From positions 27,533,877-27,597,876 of the forward strand of contig OZ024719.1 of NCBI GenBank assembly GCA_964016875.1: a stretch of DNA of 64,000 bases, in the 5' to 3' direction. Under the pieces are notes generated by a model, which was not told where the DNA came from, did not search any database, and was given only the letters and a program-made list of their open reading frames with translations. Of the stretch, positions 53,949-64,000 are shown one piece after another; the first letter of the stretch is position 1, and every line of letters starts with the position of its first letter. Source of the DNA: Fallopia convolvulus. Lineage: Eukaryota; Streptophyta; Magnoliopsida; Caryophyllales; Polygonaceae. The position numbers and the translations under genes are program-made.

Positions 53949-54154
53949 CTGAACTGTTGAAAATTGCCCCTTCCTTCCAAGTGTATCTTCAATCTTCAGG
54001 TCAATCTTCGATCCATAAAAGGCGATGCCACCTTCATCCACTTCATAGCTCCATCCTTTATCATCTAAGGCATATAAGCCCTTTATGGTGTCCCACATCT
54101 GCCCTTTATGGTGTCCCAAACAAAGGCATCTTTAAGGGCAGATGTGGCGTCATC
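53949..54154 (-). pseudogene. Captured exon of threonyl-tRNA synthetase (organellar type)
   Basis: An acceptor TTTTCAG precedes DDATSALKDA. After an insert come LDDKGWSYEVDEGG, FYGSKIDLKIEDTLGRK and FSTVQ, then CAG followed by GT. This is the FYGPKID-containing catalytic segment of ThrRS, with P changed to S. The insert of about 50 bp contains a direct duplication of GGGACACCATAAAGGGC and breaks the protein. The enzyme charges tRNA-Thr; nothing else of it is here. Confidence 0.78.
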
Positions 54155-54799
54155 CTGAAAAATGAACAAATTGATTACTTTATGGTGTAAAAAAGGACTT
54201 ATAACGAAAAGAAATGAAGAAAGAATATAAATTGAACTATTTCCGACATAAATAGAGGTCACAGAATTGCAAATCATACCTAATGATCCATTGCGTATTG
54301 CACTAAATTAAGACTATAGAACCAGGCCTCATTTTGTTAGCTCATTCAAATGCAAACGATGGAAATGGAGGTCATAGAATTCTAGTAGATGTTAATTATC
54401 ATCAAATTAAAACCACAAACGAAAATACTTTTGATTACTGAGTCTACAACTTTCAAAAACAATTAACATTCTTACAGGTTTTTTACTGCATTTTAAACAA
54501 TCAATTCATATCATTCTTCCATCATTTTATAACTACATTCAATAAATTTGTCATTATCAAAATCCTTTCACTCAACTTAAATGGAACCATCATTACCGAC
54601 AACATAGGTGACCAACTCGTCTCAGAAACAACAATCTAGTAGTTGGACGTCTCCTTGAAAATATAGCCCAAGCATAGAGCCACATACATCAAACAAGCCA
54701 AGACTCTTCCAAAAAAATTAGAGAAAAGAAAAATCAAAATTTCAATTATTCACCGAAAAAATTACACTTGCAGTTCAAATAGAGAGATGAGCTGCTTAC
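54155..54799. other. Intron-like AT-rich DNA between captured exons
   Basis: No coding pattern found. It begins with the GT donor of the BUB3-like exon and ends with the acceptor of the ThrRS-like exon on the minus strand, so it would be read as one chimeric intron. Confidence 0.45.
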
Positions 54800-54895
54800 A
54801 GAATCCCATGAGGTGATGAGAAGATTATTGGATGTCGGAGCGAACCGAACCCGGGAAATTGCATATGTGATTGGACTTTCAAAGTTACATTTCAT
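54800..54895 (-). pseudogene. Captured first exon of a BUB3-like WD40 protein
   Basis: MKCNFESPITYAISRVRF followed by APTSNNLLITSWDS matches the first WD40 blade of plant BUB3-type spindle checkpoint proteins (pattern P-I-x-D-A-I-S-R-I-R-F-A-P). It ends at a perfect donor, GATTCT then GTAAGC. The ATG at 54895 is probably the original start. The rest of the gene is absent. Confidence 0.75.
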
Positions 54896-55198
54896 ACCTA
54901 ATTGGGTATCTAATCTGCAAAGAGATACCAAATCAGGTTGTTATCAGTGGCAGAGGCAAGGGGGCGACCACCCCCACTAGCGGCCGGGAATTCTTAGCTA
55001 GGTGCTAGCGGCAAAAAACGAAAGAAAATTTGGATCTTTCTCAATTGAGAAATATGAACCATGGTTGACATAAAGACATTAAGAAACAAAATTCAATTGA
55101 GAATGGAAAGTTCAAACCGGTCATTTTTGGAGACAAAATTGTAGACTTTGACAAGGTAGAGAAGATGTCGGTGGTGAAGAATTATAATGTTGGGACGT
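54896..55198. other. Flank with a possible DNA-transposon terminus
   Basis: Near 54945 it reads CAGTGGCAGAGGCAAGGGG, followed by a short GC hairpin (GGGGGCGACCACCCCC). This resembles the CAGTGGCGGA-type ends of some plant hAT-like elements. No partner was found. Confidence 0.3.
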
Positions 55199-56214
55199 TG
55201 TTGGGACCTCTGGTTCTAAACAACGGATCAACGTTGCCATTCTCCGAGTTTTGATAATGAAAAACACCATGAGGAACTAATGTGGTTTGTTCAAGTATTT
55301 CTAAGGAACGCAGGTACAGCCAAGAACTCCCATGAATGACCAAAAGCCACAGAAAGCTCACAATGCAGAGTTTCCATCAAGGGAACTCTGAAGAGGAAAG
55401 TTCCCATGCAGTGGGAACTCCCAGGAATGATCAAGAGAACACAAGCTTACAACGATGAAGAGTTTCCATCAAGGGAACTCTGAAGAAGACAGTTCCCATG
55501 ACATGGAACTCACATGTGAGGACAACGACCGTTCAGCGCAGATCGCGGGATTCTGTCTTGGACAGCCCGAAGGAACAGTTTGAGGATCAGACTGTCACGC
55601 TTGATCAACGGTCCAAAGTCACATGTGAAGAAAGTACAACTTGGGCATCAAGCAAAGGGCATTTTGGACACAATTGAAAGATGCGATTGCCCAAGCTCAC
55701 ATGGACTATAAAACCAAATGAATAGTACTCGGATTGAGTACTTCTCCCAGAACACACAAACACCCACATCAGAGAAAAGAAAGAAAAAGAAGAGAAGTCC
55801 CCGTCGGCGAGTGTGTGATCTCGACGACGGTGAAGCCGAAGTTCCCAGGAGCAAGGGAACTGAGAAGTCGGTGTAAGGATTGAGTTACTTGTATTTTGCT
55901 GTTGTGAGCTTAGGAACTCAGTTGAGAGGATTTACTAGTGTTGCTAGAGTTAGGAAGAACTCGTAGGAACAAAGAAGTGTGAATCCGACTGTTGTAACTA
56001 AGGAACAAAGCAATCAATATAAGTAAGTCATTCAAAATCCTCCAAGCGGAGGTAGAGGTTTACCCATACAACTAGTTGGTTGTAGTGGGGTTCCTCTATA
56101 AGGGAACTGCGTTCTTTACTACTTTTATTACTTGCACTTAATTTACTTCCGATGCCTTGGGAACAGCTTAACAGCCAGTTCCCAAGCTCTTTGCTAACAG
56201 TTTACGATCCAACA
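55199..56214 (+). repeat. 5' LTR of SIRE-like element
   Basis: TGTTGGGACCTC to CGATCCAACA, 1016 bp; a nearly repeated TGTTGGGACG 10 bp earlier makes the exact start slightly uncertain. Repeated GTTCCCA/TGGGAAC motifs and a TATAAAAC box near 55707. Confidence 0.8.
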
Positions 56215-56216
56215 AT

Positions 56217-56229
56217 TGGTATCAGAGCC
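56217..56229 (+). other. Primer-binding site of SIRE-like element
   Basis: TGGTATCAGAGCC, initiator tRNA-Met type, two bases after the LTR. Confidence 0.92.
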
Positions 56230-56268
56230 AGGTTTGCTCTAGATTTGTGTTAGCATCGCAAGTATCAA

Positions 56269-57101
56269 ATGGCTCAGGAACTTACTTAGGTGGGGAACAA
56301 CACTAGTAAGCCGCCAAGGCTTATTACAAGAAGAATCAAAAGCTGGCAACGCGACATGAAGGATTGGATGCGTGGCCAGGACTACCAAGCCTGGTGTGTC
56401 ATCGAGAGAGGCAACTTCGAAATTGATCCAGCTATAGTCAACGACCTCACCAAATGGGGACCCAACGAATACAAGTGTATGGAGGCAAACTACAAGGCCA
56501 AACAGTACTTGAAGAGGTCCATGTGCGTACAAGACTGTGACAGGGTAGCAAATCTTGACACAGCTAAGGAATTGTGGGAAGCCATCCAACAAATGCACGT
56601 TGGGAACTCAGATTTGAAGGACTTTGCACCAAAATGGAAGGCTTGAGGATCACCAAAGAGGAAATCACCCATAAGATGAAGGTCCAACAGCTCTTCAACG
56701 GACTGACTGGAGAATGGGCAAACGAGAGAACAATGTTCAAAGAGAATCCGGAAAATAGAACTCTCATGCTCCATCAAGTGTTTGGAAAGCTAGTGGGACA
56801 CGAGAAGAGAAAGATCGATGATAAGGAACAGACTCGAGCACATCGAAGGATCGCACTCAAAATCGAGAAGATGCTCAAATCAACTGAAGAACCGCACGAA
56901 GACTCCGAGGAAGAAGAGGATGAGGAACTAGTTCTCGTAACAAAGGCCCTTCGGAACTTCTACAAAGGGAAGCTCCAAAGGAACAGTGGGAAATGGGGAA
57001 AAGGACAGAGTTCCCAAAGAAAACCCGTAGAGAAGGACCTCGCGGATGTCACATGTTACAAGTGCAACAAGAAAGGACACTTTGCTATGGAATGCCCATA
57101 G
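56269..57101 (+). pseudogene. SIRE-like gag
   Basis: ATG at 56269 starts MAQELT, then TAG at codon 7. The frame continues with WQRDMKDWMRGQDYQAW, FEIDPAIVNDLTKWGP and ANLDTAKELWEAIQQMHVG. A frameshift near 56625 leads to LFNGLTGEWANERTMFKENP and LMLHQVFGKLVGHEKRK, an acidic stretch, LVLVTKALRNFYKGK, and an intact zinc knuckle CYKCNKKGHFAMEC (near 57055). Same family as the minus gag at 9500-10442. Confidence 0.88.
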
Positions 57102-57179
57102 GGAACTGACGGTCGGAAGCAAGGGTAAAAGGCCTACATCGCCACCTGGAGCGATGATGAAGAAGAATATCCCGAGTCA

Positions 57180-58660
57180 TGGGCACTCCCAGACATGTGT
57201 GGAATGGCCATAGGAGAAACCACTGGGGAACAACCCAGTGAAGTGGCAGTGAGAGGGAACAATGCATGGTTCATAGATAGTGGATGCTCGAACCATATGA
57301 CCGGAAACAAAGATATCCTCATCTCACTCCACACTCATGCCGAAGGAGGCCACGTCTCATTTGGCAATAAAAACAAGGGAGAAGTGTTGCTAAATAGATC
57401 AATCAAAGTCAGCAATGTTAATCTGGTGAAAGATCTAGGATAGAATCTCTTAAGTGTTGTCCAGATGTGTGATCAAGGGAACAACGTCGTCACCTTCGAC
57501 TCAGAAGAATGCCTAGTCATCAACAAAAGGACCAACAAAGTGATTCTGAGAGGAAGAAGGCACAACAGTGTGTATGTAGTAGATACAGATTTTGAACCAC
57601 CAATGAAGTTGTGTCTTGCGAGTTCCCACGATGATACGGAACTCTGGCACCGAAGACTGGGACATGCAGGTGTCAATCAAATCCTTAAGGTCTATCTACA
57701 GGATCTGGTCATTGGTCTTCCTCGAATCAATCTCGAAGGAGTCCAAATATGTGAAGCATGCGTTCGAGGGAAACAGAGTAGGAACTCCTTCAAACCCAAA
57801 AAGGTGGTGAGCACAACCAGGCCTTTAGAGCTAATTCACATGGATCTCTGTGGTCCCATGCGAACAACCAGCTATGGTGGAAAAAGGTACATGTATGTCT
57901 TAATCGATGATTTTTCTAGATTCACCTGGGTTATTTTCTTGAAGGCAAAATCACAAACTTTTGAAGAGTTCGAGCCTTTCATCAAAAGAACAAAAGTAAG
58001 CATGGGGCTAAAGTTGAAAGCCATCAGGTCTGACCATGGAACTGAGTTTCAAAACTCTGAGTTCCTCAACTTCTGTGACAAACATGGGATCTCTCACAAC
58101 TTCTCAGCCCCTCGCACTCCTCAGCAAAACGGAGTGGTCGAGAGAAAGAACAGGACCTTGGAGGACATGGCCAGGACCATGATGCTTGAAAGCGGAGTTC
58201 CTGAGTATTTCTGGGCTGAAGCCATCGCCACAGCTACATACATCTTGAACCGAGCCATGACAAGGCCATTGATCAAGAAGATATCCTACGAGCTCATCAA
58301 GGGGAGAAAACCAAACATCTCCCACCTAAGGACCTTCGGATGCACATGCTTCGTCCACAACAATGGCAAAGACAACCTTGGAAAATTCGATCCTAGAAGC
58401 GATGAAGGGATCTTCCTGGGATAGTCATCACAAAGCAAGGCTTACAAGGTCTATAACGAGAGGACCAAGAAGAGAGAAGAAAGAATCCATGTCGTTTTCA
58501 ACGAGAAATCTGTAAAGATGGGAACAGAGACCCAAGGGAAGGGAACTCTGTTCAAACTGGTCAAACAAGAAGACCATGATGATGACGATGATGAGCCAAG
58601 GAAGAGGGATGAAGACTACCCAAGTGCAAGTAACATTCCACAACCAGGGAACAACGAAGG
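57180..58660 (+). pseudogene. SIRE-like protease and integrase
   Basis: Protease: AWFIDSGCSNHMTGN near 57265. After a TAG near 57441, the gag-pre-integrase zinc domain (LWHRRLGHAG, then CEACVRGKQSR) and the integrase core follow: IHMDLCGPM, IRSDHGTEFQN and TPQQNGVVERKNRT supply the D, D, E residues. YILNRAMTRPL and LRTFGCTCFVH lie in the usual C-terminal part. A TAG at 58422-58424 interrupts SDEGIFLG. The frame then continues into the variable, acidic linker before reverse transcriptase. Confidence 0.88.
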
Positions 58661-60553
58661 AGATCCAACTCTCACTGATCCAATCTCCCTCGAGGTTCCC
58701 TCTTCAGAAGAACTACAAGACACCTCCAACTCTCTTGTTCCCCAAGACAATACCCTGCCAGAATCAAGTGTTCAGGGGGAACAAAGAGGGATTCTGCCAG
58801 AAATCTCTGAAGAAACACAAAATGAAGAAGCTGAAGACGAGTGTTCTCATGACAAAGAAGCATCTACTGAAGATGACACAAGTGCAAGGGAACCCACTCA
58901 TACAAGAAACTTTCAACAAAGGAAGGACCACCCATTGAGAACATCATCTCCCCTTATGATAAAGGTGTACAAACTCGTTCCTCTCTCAATAATTTTTGTG
59001 CTTTTAACGCGTTTGTTTCAATGGTGGAACCCAAAAATATCAAAGAAGCCTTGAAGGACCCAGATTGGATCCAAGCCATCCAAGAGGAGCTCCACCAATT
59101 CGAGAGGAACAAAGTTTGGAAGCTAGTCCCTAGGCCCAAGAACAAGAACATCATAGGAACTCGATGGGTCTTTAGAAACAAGCTCGATGATACTGGGGTT
59201 GTATCAAGGAACAAGGCTAGACTGGTGGCACAAGGCTACAGGCAAGAGGAAGGAATCGATTACGATGAGACCTTCGCACCAGTTGCCAGGATCGAGGCCA
59301 TCAGACTCTTAATTGCCTATGCTGCTCACAAGGGATTCAAACTTTATCAAATGGATGTGAAAACAGCATTCCTCAATGGACATCTCAAGGAAGAAGTATA
59401 TGTGGCCCAACCCCCAGGATTCGAAGATGAGAAGCTACCCAACCATGTCTACTTCCTGGAGAGGGCCCTCTACGGACTCAAACAAGCTCCCCGAGCTTGG
59501 TATGACAGGTTTAATCAATTCCTCTTGTCCCATGGATACCTTCGAGGTTCCATAGACAAGACTTTGGTTTTAAAGAAAGAGTCTAAAGACATCTTGATTG
59601 TGCAAGTATATGTTGATGACATTGTTTTTGGAGCAACTAACGAAACTCTTGTAGAGAACTTTAAGGACCTCATGAGAAGTGAGTTTGAGATGAGTCTCAT
59701 TGGAGAACTCATGTTCTTCTTGGGACTTCAAATATCTCAAACCAAGGAGGGAAAAAAGATTCATCAATAGAAATACATCAAGGAAATGCTCGTAAAGTAT
59801 GGGATGGAACATTCCAAGCCTATTGACACTCCCATCTCACCAAATTCAAGGCTCAATGCGGATGAAACAGGTATTAGTGTGGACCAAAGGAACTATCGAG
59901 GTATGATTGGGTCCCTTCTCTACTTAACCGCTAGTAGACCTGATATCATGTTCTCTGTATGCCTTTGTGCTCGTTTTCAAGCTAACCCTATGGAATCACA
60001 CCTGAAAGAGGTGAAGAGGATTTTCAGGTATCTTATAGGGAATGATAACTTATGCCTCTAGTATCCAAGGAACAGTTCCCTTGAGCTCATTGCATACACA
60101 GATGCGGATTTTGCAAGGCACCTGGTTGATAGAAAGAGCACATCAGGAATGGCCCAGTTCCTAGGGTCATGCTTAGTTTCATGGGGATCTAAAAAGCAAA
60201 ACTCAGTGGCACTCTCCACAGCTGAAACAGAATATGTGGCTGCCGCATCTTGTTGTTCCCAAGTTCTATGGCTTAAGTCACAACTCCAGGATTACGGTAT
60301 GTCTTTTGGCCTCGTTCCCATACTTTGTGATAATACTAGTGCCATAAACATTTCCAAAAATCTTGTGCATCATTCTAGAACTAAGCATATAGATATAAGG
60401 CATCACTTTCTATAAGACAATGTTGAAAGTGGGAACATCTCGATGGAACATTGTAGAATTGAAGAGCAAATTGCGGACATTCTCACCAAAGCTTTAGACA
60501 GACGTCCCTACCAGCGTTTTCAAATGCTTCTAGGGATGATAACTCTAAACTAA
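58661..60553 (+). pseudogene. SIRE-like reverse transcriptase and RNase H
   Basis: After an acidic linker with a frame break near 58980, reverse transcriptase is open from 59021 to 59770: NKARLVAQGYRQEEGIDYDE, FKLYQMDVKTAFLNG, ERALYGLKQAPRAWY and an intact VYVDDIVFGATNE. TAG at 59768-59770, TAG near 60059 and TAA near 60413 interrupt the rest. RNase H motifs are visible (YTDADFARHLVDRKST, STAETEYVAAASCCSQ, KHIDIRHHF). It ends MITLN and TAA at 60551-60553. The catalytic residues look preserved; nonsense codons are the main damage. Confidence 0.88.
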
Positions 60554-61310
60554 ACAAGTCCCTGTTTGTCTCTCTCTCAATGCCTGACTAGTTTATCTAA
60601 GAATGCATGATAGGGAACTTGGACTTATTGCTTTCACTTTGCCATGCTTACTAGTCTAAAGATAAATGTGTACAAGGGAACTTTATTTCTTTTGGCCCAA
60701 CATGATCAACCAGAGTTCCCTTTATCCCTCTTTACAAGCCACTATGACGGTTGATCATATAACCTACCCTAAGCTAGGGACCAGACAAACGCTTCTCATG
60801 AGCCAAAATGTTCTCCTTTATCGAGTCGTAAATTGTCTGGTTCCCTTTGAGTTCCCTAGCCCCACAAAAGGATGAGTGTGAAGTTCCCTTAACCACTTCA
60901 CTCTCCCTGACCTTGATAAGATCATGGGAACTGATACATTCTAGCAAGGGAACGCTGACTCATCTACGAAGAAGAACCGTCACTTGGGAAGCGGACTTTT
61001 GTGTCAGAAGCTCTGAAGCGTTACGGGCCAAGTATTCAAATTTTGAAAGGACTTCCCTAGAGATCGTGACGCGTGTCAAGAGGCGTGCTACGGAAGTTGT
61101 AATGATGCCCCATGTTCATTGGGCAACGGTTATCGAGGTTTTCCCACTTCCCTTTCTACCCTTCGCCCCTCCTCTCCTTAAAACCCTCATTTGCCATTTT
61201 TGGGCCCTTATTCCATCTTCCACCTCTGTCATTCTTCTTCTCCACATCCCTTTCACTCTCTTTTTCAAGAAACCTCCAAAACCTTCTCTCTTTCCCAAAT
61301 CATTATACAA
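60554..61310 (+). other. Spacer between pol and env-like ORF
   Basis: About 750 bp, non-coding in the pol and ORF2 frames. Repeated GGGAACTT / GTTCCCTT motifs resemble those of the LTR. Any internal promoter or splice acceptor for ORF2 expression would lie here; I cannot point to one. Confidence 0.6.
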
Positions 61311-63683
61311 ATGGCCACTTAACACACCTTCGCCCAGATCAAAGCTTGGGTGCTTGCAAACCCCAGAATTCTCTTCATCTCTCAATTGAACGAGATTGAG
61401 AAAGAGCAAGACCCAGTCATGAAAGACGTCCTCATCGAAGGGATCTACCGTCAGGTAAGTCCTTTCTTGCCACCCCCTCCTCCGGCCGACGAAACCTTGG
61501 CCTGGACTTCCTCTTCCGCCACCTCCTCTGAATCCCTTCCTCCTCCTTCAACCACCAACACCTCCTCCGGCATCGTCATTTTTGACAATTTCGGAGATGC
61601 TCGTCCCTCTATCAACGAGAAGCCTAGAAAATCCAAACACCACCATTCATCCAAAAAACGCTACTCATCCAAAGACCCCTCGAAATCCAAAAAATCCAAA
61701 CATTTCAAAGATCCCTCCAAATCCAAAAAACGCAAACACACTGAGATCTCTGAATTTTCGGATCCCATGAAGAAGCCCCACTTCAAATTCGAGGAGTACT
61801 TGAACTGCTCCAAAGAAAGTTCTTGTATGGCCAAACCCCCTTTCGTCTTCCACTCGAACTCTGGGACCTCCCACTCCCAGAGCCAACTCACTTCTTCTTC
61901 CCTCCCTCTTCCCATAAGCAAGGGACCTCCCAAACCTCTTCCCTCGAAACAAAAAACTCCTCCACCACCTCCTTCTGTTCCAACAACAAAGGGAACTCCA
62001 CCTCCATCACTCCCCTCTGTTCCCACAACGACGGAAACTCCACCTCCACCCCACAAAACACCTTCTCCTCCTTCCTCACCCAAAAACACTTCTGTCCCTC
62101 CAACTCCTGCCTCAGGGACCTCTACTCCTCAGGTTCCCAAACCCACTCCTCCTCCCCCTTCTACACAAATTTCCACTCCTCTCTCCTCTCCTCTTCCCTC
62201 TTCCACAACATCCCCAACTACCACAAAACTCCCCACTCCCTCTCCATCCAAAACTGTCGTCGTCCTTACTTCGAACGACGATGATCTTCCCCTCTCCGTC
62301 GTCATCGGAAAAATGACCAAGGACCCTCCTCCTCTCATCATGGGAACTGTCGAGGAGGAGGCCCAACTCAAAGATGTCGAGGAAGAGCTCAACCGGGTCC
62401 CCGCTGAAGCGACAACCGACCAAGGGACCAAGTCCCAAGAAAAAGTGGCTCCTCAAGAGCCCACGGAGAAAAGGGACCCAGCACCAGATGGTGGTACTGG
62501 GGCAAGTACAAGTCATCTTGAAGATGACGCGGAGGGCTCAAGCTCGAGCTCCTCCGAGGAAGAAGGGACCTCACATGATGAGGTCGAAGAAGAAGAAGAG
62601 GCTCCAGCTGCTAAGGAGCAAGCACAGATCCCAACACCTGGACACCAAATGGTGGTGTCCACGGGTTCCCATCCTCCAAGGGAACGAGTGCTAATGATTG
62701 AAGCGGTTGCACCCCCTCAGCATAAAGGACCTCGCACGGTCTCTAGGGGGAACACTTCTAAGAGCACCACAAAGAAGGGGAAGGGAACTTCAACAACAAG
62801 GTACCCTGTGGATGAACGCCGGAAGCTCCTCCCCCCTCTTATAATTTCTGAAGAGGTGCTCAACAACAACGGCCTAGGGGAACTATGGGACCTAATCAAG
62901 GCCCAGGGCTGGGAGAACCTTTGCAAGGAAACTGTGAGTGTAGATCCCTCCCAAGTGCGTCAATTCTATAACAACTTCATCATAAACAATGACGGCACTC
63001 AGGGGACTCTCTCCCACGAAGGCGACGAGTTTATATTTACAACGTCTACAATCCACCTTCAGCTCCAGGTCCCAGTTCAAGGACTCAATGAGCTGCCCAC
63101 CAAGCTCTGGGGCGACTTCAACAGTGCCGAGGTGTACAACACCATTTTTTAGGGCCGAGTTCCCACTAAGGTGCCTTCGACTCATCATCTGTCCCTCGTC
63201 GCCAAGCTTGCTCATCAATTCATCATCAATGTGGTGATCCCTCGCCAAGAGAAGCGCCTGGTCGTCAATATCCCTGATGCCATCCTCCTCTATCACTTCC
63301 TCCTCAAGAAGCCCATCAACCTTCCCAGAATCATACTTGGGCATATGGAGAAGTGTATGGCTTCCAAGTCCCATTCCCTTCCCTACTCTGGGCTGATCAA
63401 GAAGCTGTAGCAAAAAGAGGGTCTCTACGACGCCTCTAAAGAAGAAATTATGCTAGGAAGGGAACTGGATATTTTAGTGGTCCAGAAGATGAGGCACTCT
63501 GAGCATGTAGAGGAAACGGCTCAACTGGAGTCTGGTGAAGAAGGGAACTCTCAAGTGTTGCTTCGCATTGCCAACACCCTCGACCAGATTGCCAGGGACC
63601 AAGCAACGTTGGCCAGGGGACAAGAAAAACTTACACAAGTCCTGACGCGCCTCTGTGATGCACTGTTCCCCGCAGCCCCATGA
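61311..63683 (+). pseudogene. SIRE-type env-like ORF2
   Basis: One frame of about 790 codons from ATG 61311, with three stops: TAA at codon 4, TAG at 63150-63152 and TAG near 63408. Order: a short helical N terminus (KAWVLANPRILFISQ); Lys/Ser-rich basic stretch (SKHHHSSKKRYSSKDPSKSK); a long Pro/Ser/Thr-rich segment (about residues 195-330); an acidic Ser/Glu run (EDDAEGSSSSSSEEEG); then a conserved globular C-terminal domain (LNNNGLGELWDLIKAQGW, HLSLVAKLAHQFIINVV, RQEKRLVVNIPDAILLYHF) and a coiled coil (DQIARDQATLARGQEKL). This fits the env-like ORF of SIRE1/Maximus elements. I see no convincing signal peptide or membrane anchor, so an envelope function is not supported by this copy. Confidence 0.82.
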
Positions 63684-64000
63684 TCTCTCCTTTCTTTTTC
63701 CCTCAATCCAAATCTATCCACAAAAATGTACTTGTGTTCCCTTGTACATATAATCTTAAGTAATGAATTGGCTTTAGTTTGATTGTGTGTTCCTTTCTTC
63801 CTTATTATTGCTTTGCTTGTTTTCGATGATGTCAAAAGGGGGAAAGACAAAAAATGCGAGATGAGTTAAAAGTTTAAGTTATCACAGAACATGCATAAGC
63901 TAAGGGGGAACAATTGCATAAAAAGCTAAGTAAGATCTAAGTGTCTCACCAGAAGTGGCTCCCCAATCTAAGTGTTTCACTAGAAGTGACTCCCCAAAAT
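63684..64000 (+). other. 3' non-coding region with purine tracts
   Basis: Contains TTTTCGATGATGTC followed by AAAAGGGGGAAAGAC (63834-63848), the SIRE-type polypurine block, a second AAGGGGGAACAA (63902) and a duplicated CTAAGTGT(C/T)TCAC phrase near 63938 and 63968. The window ends before the 3' LTR. Confidence 0.7.

Larger units (their letters stand above)
55199..64000 (+). mobile_element. SIRE-like Copia element with env-like ORF, right end outside window
   Basis: 5' LTR (55199-56214), iMet primer site, gag, protease-integrase, reverse transcriptase-RNase H, a 750-bp spacer and a large second ORF (61311-63683), then AAAAGGGGGAAAG purine tracts. Copia pol order with a long proline-rich, coiled-coil ORF after pol is the SIRE/Maximus layout. 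The 3' LTR lies beyond 64000. All ORFs carry stops. Confidence 0.88.

Noticed and set aside
53444..54895. A single functional host gene made of the helicase, synthetase and BUB3-like pieces
   Set aside because: The pieces belong to unrelated proteins, each is one exon only, and two have frame-breaking changes, so captured fragments explain them better.
61823..62284. Alternate-frame open stretch inside the env-like ORF
   Set aside because: It arises from the Pro/Ser/Thr-rich low-complexity sequence in another frame; the main frame carries the conserved domain.
61311..63683. Env-like ORF as a true membrane envelope gene
   Set aside because: No convincing signal peptide or membrane span is visible in the ORF2 frame; hydrophobic runs near 61200-61290 lie in other frames upstream of the start.

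Overview
The window reads as heterochromatic, TE-packed nuclear DNA of a flowering plant, most likely a eudicot. The evidence is nested Ty3 (Athila-like, Tat-like, chromovirus-like) and Copia (SIRE-like, Ale-like) LTR retrotransposons, a FAR1/FRS-family relic, a Helitron with plant-type ends, and host gene exons with GT/AG splice sites. I see no intact cellular gene, no rRNA or tRNA gene and no CRISPR array. Almost all coding capacity belongs to mobile elements, and nearly all of it is broken by stops or frameshifts.

Layout. 1-357: LINE reverse transcriptase fragment (minus). 426-2755: three-exon FAR1-related pseudogene, interrupted by a Tat-like Ty3 element (2767-7112) that has lost integrase and all but the last 43 bp of its 3' LTR. 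7113-9016: AT-rich DNA with a 27-bp palindrome and a MITE-like element full of GATGCACAT repeats. 9017-11679: internally deleted SIRE-like Copia element (minus). 11810-27290: old Athila-like element 'A', whose gag is split by Athila-like element 'B' (13717-25639, 5-bp duplication AAAAG). The gag of B is itself split by a solo LTR of the same family (15788-17274, duplication ATATG). 27756-28100: LINE RNase H remnant (minus). 28113-46974: chromovirus-like Ty3 element 'D' (minus, duplication CCTCA). The gag of D was interrupted a few codons after its ATG by Athila-like element 'C' (34531-45349, duplication TACCT, LTRs 1409 bp each). 46980-47607: CACTA-like end and a 299-bp non-autonomous Helitron. 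48191-53115: Ale-like Copia element with 224-bp LTRs (minus). 53444-54895: cluster of captured host exons (DEAH helicase, threonyl-tRNA synthetase, BUB3-like). 55199-64000: SIRE-like Copia element with gag, pol and a large env-like ORF, cut by the window edge before its 3' LTR.

Most notable. B and C are LTR-complete elements that carry gag-protease plus an ATHILA-type ORF but no reverse transcriptase, RNase H or integrase, so they must be mobilised in trans. Both are studded with a family-specific palindromic box (CGTTAACG in B, TCGGGCCCGA in C; a decayed CGATCG-type box in A). The boxes are usually paired at 20-23 bp spacing and sit at equivalent places: U3 upstream of the TATA box, U5, the linker after the gag LRSG motif, before and inside the ATHILA-type ORF, and in the 3' non-coding region. 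B and C also share two hairpins and a thrice-repeated polypurine-like AAGTATGGGGT motif. I know of no description of this box system; it is the best candidate here for something new.
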